Assembly (NCBI GenBank): GCA_002501285.1
Contig: DLSG01000014.1
Coordinates: 1,743-7,505, forward strand
Reading direction: 5' to 3'
DNA length: 5,763 bases
From: Christensenella sp. UBA7868
GTDB lineage: Bacteria; Bacillota; Clostridia; Christensenellales; UBA1242
Below are positions 1 through 4,811 of the stretch, in pieces (position 1 is the first letter of the stretch; every line of letters begins with the position of its first letter). The notes under the pieces were generated by a model that saw nothing but the letters and a program-made list of their open reading frames with translations, ran no database searches and had not been told where the DNA came from. The position numbers were made by a program, and so were the translations under genes.

Positions 1-69
1 TACATATTAAAAAATTAGTATTATGTTAAAGTAAAAAATAATTAAAGTATATTATAAAAATCTTATTAT

Positions 70-600
70 TTATTGAAATTTTTTTAAAATTTCTTCAAGA
101 TATTCATTATGTCCAAATTCATATTTAACGGCTGAATTATTTTCTTGAAGGTTTTGCTTATAAAAATTATCTGATAAATCGTAATTTTCTTTAACTAAAT
201 CGTTGGAATTACCTCTATTAATCATTCGTTGTTTGATTTCTTCTTTCATGTTTAAAGATGGAAACACAAAGCAGAACTTAATATCAAATTCTTTTAATAA
301 AGAAATTACTTCTGGGTGTGGAGCACAGATTAAAACTTTATTTGCTTTCCACGCTTTTACAAATTCTTTTTTAAGAAGTTTTAAATAAGCATCTTTACTG
401 CCTTCTCTTTTTTGAAAAGTTCTGTTTCCCTTTGTTTCTTCAAGTTCTTTTCTGGTGATATTTTTAGGTACAAAATATTTGCATCGTAATCTTAATTCGT
501 CAACATCAACATATTTCTCGGGATACTTATCACATAAATAAGATTTTCCGCAACCTGGAGTTGCAACTATGGCTTCAAATTCTACATTATTATATTTCAT
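70..600 (-). CDS. P-loop nucleotide kinase-like protein
   Basis: A 176-residue soluble protein, probably a cytoplasmic ATP-dependent nucleoside or nucleotide kinase-like P-loop NTPase; the substrate cannot be read from the sequence. Residues 13-20 (ATPGCGKS) form a Walker A motif. An acidic strand VDVDEL (31-36) follows where dNMP kinases place substrate-contacting acids. A later segment, FVFPSL at 111-116 leading to R125 and R129-G130-N131, resembles the P-strand plus LID arginines of phage-type nucleotide kinases. The start is set at 600, not at the in-frame ATG at 651: a GTGAGG ribosome binding site lies 5 bases upstream of 600, and a consensus promoter occupies 623-651, so the longer form would not be transcribed whole. 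The gene is divergent from the TraX-like gene and has no leftward partner within the window. No terminator is visible in positions 1-69. The family assignment is from motif pattern only; a different P-loop function is possible. Confidence 0.75.
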   Translation of the reverse strand: MKYNNVEFEAIVATPGCGKSYLCDKYPEKYVDVDELRLRCKYFVPKNITRKELEETKGNRTFQKREGSKDAYLKLLKKEFVKAWKANKVLICAPHPEVISLLKEFDIKFCFVFPSLNMKEEIKQRMINRGNSNDLVKENYDLSDNFYKQNLQENNSAVKYEFGHNEYLEEILKKFQ

Positions 601-622
601 AAAAACCTCACTTTTAATATTT

Positions 623-651
623 ATTATATATAACAAAATATTAATTGTCAA
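623..651 (-). promoter_or_regulatory. Consensus sigma-A promoter for the P-loop gene
   Basis: Read on the minus strand, TTGACA (651-646) and TATAAT (628-623) are separated by exactly 17 bases, a perfect match to the housekeeping consensus. Transcription would begin near 616, giving a leader of about 16 nt that contains only the GTGAGG ribosome binding site. This implies strong, constitutive expression unless a repressor acts. I see no clear palindrome here. Confidence 0.8.
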
Positions 652-715
652 TGTTAGATATATATCAAAATTTTTTTTATTTTTTAGAAAAATGTTTAAA
701 TATTCAGAAGCAAAC

Positions 716-724
716 TGATATACT
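716..724 (+). promoter_or_regulatory. Extended -10 promoter candidate for the TraX-like gene
   Basis: TGATATACT matches the extended -10 pattern TGn-TATAAT with one mismatch. The sequence at the -35 distance (696-701, TTAAAT) is poor, which is typical of promoters that rely on the TG extension. Transcription would start near 731, leaving about 33 nt of leader before the ATG at 764, with AAGGA at 753-757 as ribosome binding site. Confidence 0.5.
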
Positions 725-763
725 TTTATAAAGATAGATTGAAAATTTATTTAAGGATTAATT

Positions 764-1504
764 ATGACAAAAAAATTAAATTCAAATCAATTGAAAATAA
801 TTGCAGTTTGTGCAATGATTTTCGACCATTTACTTTGGGTTATTAAACCAGGTTATGATAACGGAGTTGTTTTTGTATTATTACATTTAGTTGGCAGAAT
901 TGTTGCTCCGATTTTTTGCTATTTTATTGCAGAAGGAGCGTTTTACACAAAAAATAGAAAAAAATATTTATTAAGACTTTTACTTTTTGCCTTAATTTCT
1001 CATTTTGCCTATTGTTTTGCTTTTGGAATAAACTTTTTGCCGTTTTCAAATGGAACATTTTTTAATCAAACAAGTATTATGTGGCCACTAGCGTTAGGGC
1101 TTGTTGGAATTATGATTCAAGATACTAAAATGAAAAATGTATTTAAAGTTCTTATAACATTACTTCTTTGTGTTTTGGCTTTTCCTGCCGATTGGAGTAG
1201 TGTTGCGGTTATGATAATTGTTTATAACTATGCTTATAGAGATAATTTTAAAAAACAAATGATTTCTATGATGATTTTTACATCTATGTATGCAACAATT
1301 TATGCAATTTTTATTAATGTCTGGTATGGGCTAATTCAAATGGGGACTGTTTTCGCAATTCCACTTTTAAAAATGTATAATGGCGAAAGGGGAAACTGGA
1401 AAGGTATGAAATATTTTTTCTATATAGTTTATCCACTTCATTTAGTGTTGTGTGGTATTATTAGAATTTGTTTGTATGGAAATATTACAGTTTTAATAGG
1501 ATAA
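764..1504 (+). CDS. TraX family membrane protein
   Basis: A 246-residue multi-pass inner-membrane protein. The N-terminus (LKIIAVCAMIFDHLLW, 10-25), the GRIVAPIFCYFIAEG segment (44-58) running into YTKNRKKYLLRL, and the C-terminal FFYIVYPLHL (218-227) are the hallmarks of the TraX family (PF05857). TraX of the F plasmid acetylates the N-terminus of pilin; D21-H22, R45, E57 and H226 are the polar residues inside hydrophobic stretches most likely to matter here. In low-GC Gram-positives, TraX homologues usually stand alone on the chromosome without pilin or conjugation genes, as here, and their acyl acceptor is unknown. The ATG has AAGGA 6 bases upstream. Length is normal for the family. No terminator is visible downstream, so some read-through toward the NUDIX gene is possible. 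The family call is secure; the function is not. Confidence 0.88.
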   Translation: MTKKLNSNQLKIIAVCAMIFDHLLWVIKPGYDNGVVFVLLHLVGRIVAPIFCYFIAEGAFYTKNRKKYLLRLLLFALISHFAYCFAFGINFLPFSNGTFFNQTSIMWPLALGLVGIMIQDTKMKNVFKVLITLLLCVLAFPADWSSVAVMIIVYNYAYRDNFKKQMISMMIFTSMYATIYAIFINVWYGLIQMGTVFAIPLLKMYNGERGNWKGMKYFFYIVYPLHLVLCGIIRICLYGNITVLIG

Positions 1505-1534
1505 AAGTTTTATTAAAATAAAAAAATTTAGGGG

Positions 1535-1563
1535 TTGACTTTTTAGAAGAAATATGGTATTAT
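1535..1563 (+). promoter_or_regulatory. Sigma-A promoter for the NUDIX leader transcript
   Basis: TTGACT (1535-1540) and TATTAT (1558-1563) are 17 bases apart; each differs from consensus at one position. Transcription would start near 1570, about 147 bases before the NUDIX start codon, so the RNA carries an unusually long leader compared with the short leaders inferred elsewhere in this window. Confidence 0.7.
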
Positions 1564-1569
1564 ATACAT

Positions 1570-1703
1570 AACAAATATTCGTCCATTCCGTTTGTTTAAA
1601 CTTGAAGATTAATTTCTTAAGAATGGCAAAATTAATGCAACATAATTTGGCTGTGTTATTTTGCTATAAAGATTTTAATTAACAGCTTAAACAAATTTTT
1701 TTT
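1570..1703 (+). ncRNA. Structured 5' leader or small RNA upstream of the NUDIX gene
   Basis: The whole stretch can be drawn as one long imperfect hairpin. Outermost, TTTGTTTAA (1591-1599) pairs with TTAAACAAA (1687-1695). Next, 1607-1612 pairs with 1675-1680 and 1615-1618 with 1669-1672, separated by a 2x2 internal loop. Then 1623-1632 pairs with 1658-1667 (10 pairs, one G-U). After a 6-base bulge, 1639-1644 pairs with 1652-1657 around a 7-base loop, ATTTGGC. The 3' arm runs directly into eight T (1696-1703), so the element has the outline of a terminator or a self-contained RNA; the ribosome binding site AAAGGAG (1704-1710) comes immediately after. I do not recognise a known riboswitch class. 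It could be a regulatory leader of the NUDIX gene, an independent small RNA, or a degenerate miniature inverted-repeat element. Pairings were found by eye and no energy was computed. Confidence 0.45.
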
Positions 1704-1716
1704 AAAGGAGAATATT

Positions 1717-2226
1717 ATGGAAGAAAAATTAAGAACTATTAACGCAACCCTAGCATTATTTGTTGACGGAAACAAAATTTTGCTTGGCGAAAAGAAAAGA
1801 GGTTTTGCAAAAGGAACATTGAACGGGATTGGCGGAAAACAAGACCCAGGTGAAACTATTGAGCAAGCAATGGTTAGAGAATGCTTTGAAGAAATTGGAG
1901 CAAAACCAACAAAATATGAACAAGTTGGAAGAATTGACTTGGATATGTATTATAAAGGCGAACACGCAAATATGAATATGTATATATACAAATGCTATGA
2001 TTACACAGGAAAAATTGTTGAAACAGAAGAAATAATTCCTTCTTGGTATAACATTGATGAAATACCATTTGAAAAAATGCTTCAAGACGATTTGTTATGG
2101 ATTCCTTATGTTTTGAAAGGTGAAAAAGTTGTAGGAAAAGTTAAGTTTGACGAAAATATGAATATGCTATCACATAACTTTAAAACTGTTGAAAACATAA
2201 ATGAAGAAACAGTTTATACATTATAA
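1717..2226 (+). CDS. MTH1/MutT-like NUDIX hydrolase (probable 8-oxo-dGTP diphosphatase)
   Basis: A 169-residue cytoplasmic NUDIX protein predicted to hydrolyse oxidised purine nucleoside triphosphates to monophosphates, keeping them out of DNA. The NUDIX box spans residues 40-62 and fits GX5EX7REUXEEXGU: G40, E46, R54-E55, E58-E59, G61; C56 fills the usual aliphatic position. Beyond the box, the protein follows human MTH1 (NUDT1) closely: KKRGF (26-30), then N36 at the position of MTH1 Asn33, and D124-D125 at the base-recognising Asp119-Asp120 pair, followed by LLWIPYVL. The C-terminal GKVKFDENMNML matches the final MTH1 strand region. This supports oxidised-purine specificity better than the box alone would. 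The start has AAAGGAG 6 bases upstream. The gene stands alone between a long structured leader and a terminator. Substrate preference (8-oxo-dGTP, 2-oxo-dATP or other) is inferred. Confidence 0.88.
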   Translation: MEEKLRTINATLALFVDGNKILLGEKKRGFAKGTLNGIGGKQDPGETIEQAMVRECFEEIGAKPTKYEQVGRIDLDMYYKGEHANMNMYIYKCYDYTGKIVETEEIIPSWYNIDEIPFEKMLQDDLLWIPYVLKGEKVVGKVKFDENMNMLSHNFKTVENINEETVYTL

Positions 2227-2232
2227 TTTGAG

Positions 2233-2259
2233 AAAAGACTATTTTTGTAGTCTTTTTTT
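2233..2259 (+). terminator. Intrinsic terminator after the NUDIX gene
   Basis: AAAAGACTA (2233-2241) pairs perfectly with TAGTCTTTT (2248-2256) around a 6-base loop, and seven T follow the C at 2252. It begins 6 bases after the NUDIX stop codon and should insulate the next gene. Confidence 0.85.
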
Positions 2260-2390
2260 AATAGAAAGAAAACAAATAAAAATAAATTATAAACATTTAT
2301 TTTTAGATTAATTTTATTTAATTATAAGTTAATAGATAATAATGTGAATAGTTTTTTCGTGTGGGAGCAAAATACTTTTAAGGAGTAGTT

Positions 2391-2798
2391 ATGGAAAGTT
2401 ATCATAAAAAGATTTTGCTTAATATTGCTTATTACACATTGATAGGTTTAGGGTTTTTATCATGCGTGTTGTTTATTTTGAAAGTTGCTTTTAGTAATTT
2501 GCCACTTTATTTAAAAATAATTTATTTTATTTGGTGTGGCTTTGTAATATTATATCTTTGTTTTGATGTCTTTTGCACAATAAAACGAATGCTTAAATTT
2601 GTTGCGGGAATAATACTATTTGTATTATCTTTAATAAGTGTTGTTCTTGCCGTAAATGTTTTTATTGTTCAGGGTATTAGTTTTAGGTCGGTTACAAATT
2701 TAGAAGTTACTTATTTTATTAATATGAGTTTAAGTTTTCTTCCCATTTTTTTATCTTTTTTTGCCTTTATTGTTGGTGAAAAAATTATTGAATATTAA
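2391..2798 (+). CDS. Small four-helix membrane protein, function unknown
   Basis: A 135-residue integral membrane protein I do not recognise. Four hydrophobic segments are visible, at about residues 12-33, 40-62, 68-94 and 108-129, linked by short loops; the basic K65-R66 and K69 between helices 2 and 3, with K6-K7 at the N-terminus, suggest both ends are cytoplasmic. There is no conserved catalytic or transport motif, no lipobox and no extracellular domain. The ATG has a strong AAGGAG (2380-2385) 5 bases upstream, which together with a non-random hydrophobic pattern argues that it is a real gene. It is flanked by a terminator upstream and a 119-base gap downstream, so it is probably a single-gene unit. 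No convincing promoter pair is visible in 2260-2379; GATAAT at 2335-2340 could be a -10 but has no matching -35. Confidence 0.7.
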   Translation: MESYHKKILLNIAYYTLIGLGFLSCVLFILKVAFSNLPLYLKIIYFIWCGFVILYLCFDVFCTIKRMLKFVAGIILFVLSLISVVLAVNVFIVQGISFRSVTNLEVTYFINMSLSFLPIFLSFFAFIVGEKIIEY

Positions 2799-2811
2799 AT
2801 TAAAATTAGAT

Positions 2812-2838
2812 TTGTTAAAATGTTTATAAATATATAAT
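2812..2838 (+). promoter_or_regulatory. Weak promoter candidate for the Ig/beta-helix lipoprotein
   Basis: TTGTTA (2812-2817) and a consensus TATAAT (2833-2838) are only 15 bases apart, shorter than ideal. A second TATAAT overlaps at 2838-2843. In such AT-rich sequence these matches are weak evidence; the leader would be about 70 nt. Confidence 0.3.
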
Positions 2839-2917
2839 ATAATTTAGAATTAAAATAAAAGAAGAAAATTCAATTTATATAGCGTTTAAAACCTAAAAAA
2901 CGGGTTAGAATTAAGAT

Positions 2918-4108
2918 ATGAAAAAAATTGGATTAATTATGTGTTTTATAATTTTAGGAGTTTCTTGCCTGCTTTTTGGCGGTTGTACGCATGAAATGGT
3001 AAGTTTGTATATTTACAAAATGCCAAATAAATTGGTTTATGAAATTGGAGAAGATTTAGATATAACTGGACTTGAATTAAAGAATATAAAAACTGATAGT
3101 GCTCTTCTTGATATCTACAACAATAAAGCAAATTTTAGTGGTTTTGATAGTTTAACTTCTGGGAAAAAAGAAGTTAAAATAAGTTATGGGGAATTTACAA
3201 CATCGTTTGTGGTTTATGTCGCTAATATTGTCGTTAAAGATAATCAAGAACTTAAAAATGCAATAACTAATGCAAACGATAACGATATTATTTTAATAAA
3301 AAAAGGTGAATACAATGTTCCAGAAGGTCTTGAAATTTCAAACTCTAATTTGGTTATTGGGGGCGAAGGAAAAGATAAAACAAAAATAGACTCTTTCTTT
3401 ATTGTTGGTGGAGAGTTTAGCGGAGAAATAGTCTATAATGAAGATTTAGAAAATTTAAGTTTTTTGTCTATCGGACTAACAACAAAAAATTCGGTACAGA
3501 ACAACATTATTAAATTTGAAAATGAAAAATTAAATGAAAATATTGGGGCAATTAACGCAAAAAATTTAAAAAATGCAAACATAATTTCTTGTTCGTTTGA
3601 GGGGTTTAGTAAAGGCGTTTTATGTGAAACAATGGACGACGTTTATATTTCGTCAAATAATTTTAAAAATTTGTTGATAGGTGGAATTGAAACAACTAAA
3701 TTAACTAAAAACACAACGATTTCAAAGAATATTATTAATACAATAGGTTCCAGTGTTGTTATTTTAAATAATAAAAATCAACAAGAAAACATTTTTGGCG
3801 TGAAACTTGCATTAAACAGCGAAAACAATATCGGAGTTTCTATCTATAAAAATTCAATTAGCAAAATTGCAGGAAGAAGTGGCAATTTAAGATTTTTTAA
3901 TCAAAAAGTTGATGGCAATTTTAATAGTTTAAATTATATGTATAACAGTAGTGCAATTATACTTTTCAGCACTTTAAAAAACAATTTGCAAACAAAGGGT
4001 ATTACAATATTTTTTAATTCAATAGGAAGTAGTTTAAATAATATTTTATACAGCACAGGTGCTAATGATAGAGTGAATAGTAGTAGTGTTATGTATATGT
4101 CATTTTAA
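2918..4108 (+). CDS. Surface lipoprotein with Ig-like domain and predicted right-handed beta-helix
   Basis: A 396-residue predicted lipoprotein. A basic N-terminus and hydrophobic stretch end in LLFGGC, placing the lipidated cysteine at C23. Residues about 28-102 look like a bacterial Ig-like domain of the Big_3 kind: the pattern P-x-K-x-x-Y-x-x-G-x-x-L-D-I-T-G-L, a later GFDSL, and a closing TTSFVVYV strand. From about 105 the start NQELKNAITNANDNDIILIKKGEY resembles the entry of pectate-lyase-like beta-helix proteins, and residues 140-390 are rich in Asn, Ile and Ser with repeated short strands (NLVIGGEG, ISSNNF, ISKNIINTIG), as expected of a parallel beta-helix. No catalytic residues can be assigned; carbohydrate binding or cleavage or adhesion are all possible. 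The ribosome binding site is weak (AAGA just before the ATG). The gene ends naturally at a terminator. Confidence 0.72.
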   Translation: MKKIGLIMCFIILGVSCLLFGGCTHEMVSLYIYKMPNKLVYEIGEDLDITGLELKNIKTDSALLDIYNNKANFSGFDSLTSGKKEVKISYGEFTTSFVVYVANIVVKDNQELKNAITNANDNDIILIKKGEYNVPEGLEISNSNLVIGGEGKDKTKIDSFFIVGGEFSGEIVYNEDLENLSFLSIGLTTKNSVQNNIIKFENEKLNENIGAINAKNLKNANIISCSFEGFSKGVLCETMDDVYISSNNFKNLLIGGIETTKLTKNTTISKNIINTIGSSVVILNNKNQQENIFGVKLALNSENNIGVSIYKNSISKIAGRSGNLRFFNQKVDGNFNSLNYMYNSSAIILFSTLKNNLQTKGITIFFNSIGSSLNNILYSTGANDRVNSSSVMYMSF

Positions 4109-4110
4109 AT

Positions 4111-4148
4111 AAAAAGAAAGCAATGATATTAATCAATTGCTTTTTTTT
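4111..4148. terminator. Bidirectional terminator between convergent genes
   Basis: AAAGCAATGAT (4117-4127) pairs with ATCAATTGCTTT (4132-4143), with one bulged A at 4135 and a 4-base loop. A T-rich run (4141-4148) follows on the plus strand, and the A-rich 4111-4119 gives a T-rich tail on the minus strand. It therefore can serve both the lipoprotein gene, whose stop is at 4108, and the dismutase gene, which arrives from the right and stops at 4207. Confidence 0.8.
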
Positions 4149-4206
4149 CTTACAATTTAAAATTCTTTTAAAATTAAACGTTTCTTAACAAAAAAATTTT
4201 TTACAT

Positions 4207-4710
4207 TTAACTATTTGTAATAACACCACACGCTATTTTAGTTCCGCTATTTCCGCTGGGCTGGGTTCTAAAATCATCTGCGTCTTTATGTATAAACACA
4301 GTTAAGCCAATAATTTGATTTACTTTAAACCTTTTTGTTAAGACAAGGCTAAAACTTTCGCCATTATTTGAAAGTATAATAGGAAGGTCGCCAGCATGAC
4401 TAGGGTGGTCGTAGTTTTGCGGGTTATAATGAACACTTTCAGGATAATTTCCATTTTCGTCAAGTCTGCAAGAATCTCCACTGTGAATATGCATCGCAAA
4501 GAATCCGCCTGTTTCGTTTGGTGGCAAGTTGTTAATTTCACTTAAAACTAAAACTCCGTCCGATGTGTCAAAAAAACTTACTTTGCCAGATATTAATGGA
4601 TAATCTTTTCCGCCTTTTATTTCTGCACAGGCTTGCGGCAAGTGAGTTGAAACATAATTTACATATTTATTAAATGTTAGGGCTTTTGTTCTTTTAAAAA
4701 TAGATAACAT
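4207..4710 (-). CDS. sodC: Cu/Zn superoxide dismutase family protein
   Basis: A 167-residue Cu/Zn superoxide dismutase (PF00080), predicted to convert superoxide to oxygen and hydrogen peroxide. All metal ligands of the family can be placed: copper H74, H76 (MHIH), bridging H94 (VHYNP) and H141; zinc H102, H105 and D108 (HPSHAGDLP). C81 and C161 match the conserved disulfide. The zinc loop is short, with only two residues between the second and third zinc histidines where animal SOD1 has eight; this short form occurs in bacterial relatives. The active-site arginine of SOD1 (Arg143) is replaced by K158 in the GNSGTKIACGVI motif. No signal peptide or membrane segment is seen, so the protein looks cytoplasmic, unlike the periplasmic enzymes of Gram-negatives. 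AAGGAG (4721-4716) lies 5 bases upstream of the ATG. Activity is likely but the Lys replacement leaves some doubt. Confidence 0.9.
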   Translation of the reverse strand: MLSIFKRTKALTFNKYVNYVSTHLPQACAEIKGGKDYPLISGKVSFFDTSDGVLVLSEINNLPPNETGGFFAMHIHSGDSCRLDENGNYPESVHYNPQNYDHPSHAGDLPIILSNNGESFSLVLTKRFKVNQIIGLTVFIHKDADDFRTQPSGNSGTKIACGVITNS

Positions 4711-4726
4711 AGTAACTCCTTATCAA

Positions 4727-4756
4727 AATATATGTTTTTATATGAAAGTTTGTCAA
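4727..4756 (-). promoter_or_regulatory. Promoter candidate for the superoxide dismutase gene
   Basis: On the minus strand, a consensus TTGACA (4756-4751) is followed after 18 bases by TATATT (4732-4727). The start would lie near 4720, leaving a leader of only about 10 nt that would barely include the AAGGAG, so the exact -10 is uncertain although the -35 is convincing. Confidence 0.5.
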
Positions 4757-4772
4757 AAATGTTTAAAAAGGG

Positions 4773-4789
4773 TTTACAAAATTTGTAAA
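4773..4789. promoter_or_regulatory. Perfect 8+1+8 inverted repeat, operator candidate
   Basis: TTTACAAA (4773-4780), one A, then TTTGTAAA (4782-4789) form a perfect palindrome. A related half-site TTTTGTAAAA follows at 4791-4800. The palindrome covers the -35 element and most of the spacer of the Ig-like protein promoter, so a bound dimer would block polymerase. It also lies 17 bases beyond the dismutase -35 on the opposite side, where an activator could sit. I cannot assign it to a regulator family. Confidence 0.5.
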
Positions 4790-4801
4790 TTTTTGTAAAA
4801 T
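4773..4801 (+). promoter_or_regulatory. Promoter of the Ig-like protein gene, giving a near-leaderless transcript
   Basis: TTTACA (4773-4778) and TAAAAT (4796-4801) are separated by exactly 17 bases. Transcription would begin around 4807-4809, only a few bases before the ATG at 4812. No purine-rich ribosome binding site precedes that ATG, consistent with a leaderless mRNA. Confidence 0.55.
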
Positions 4802-4811
4802 TATAGTTGTT

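Noticed and set aside
1..69. Search for a terminator or another gene at the left edge.
   Set aside because: Only AT-rich sequence with no stable stem or start codon context; nothing can be supported.
203..388. Open frame on the plus strand opposite the P-loop gene.
   Set aside because: It is a short shadow of the real gene on the other strand, with no recognisable motif.
601..651. An N-terminal extension of the P-loop protein starting at the ATG at 651.
   Set aside because: The extension would be encoded by the promoter itself (-35 at 651-646, -10 at 628-623), and only the ATG at 600 has a ribosome binding site.
1505..1530. Possible terminator after the TraX-like gene (TTTTATTAAAATAAAA).
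   Set aside because: The pairing contains no G-C pair and would be too weak to act as an intrinsic terminator.
1570..1703. Known RNA classes for the NUDIX leader: ykkC variants, 6S RNA, SRP RNA.
   Set aside because: The conserved GG/ACGG-type blocks of ykkC, the large central bubble and length of 6S RNA, and the GGAA tetraloop region of SRP RNA are not seen.
1756..2085. Open frame on the minus strand inside the NUDIX gene.
   Set aside because: It lies opposite a well-supported NUDIX gene, has no ribosome binding site worth noting, and its Phe- and Cys-rich product is what antisense AT-rich coding sequence gives.
2844..2914. Ten-base direct repeat TTAGAATTAA (2844-2853 and 2905-2914) upstream of the lipoprotein gene.
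   Set aside because: Almost entirely A and T in a very AT-rich gap; one repeat of this length is not convincing as a regulatory site.
4338..4541. Second minus-strand frame inside the dismutase gene.
   Set aside because: The overlapping frame contains every expected dismutase ligand, so this one is a shadow.
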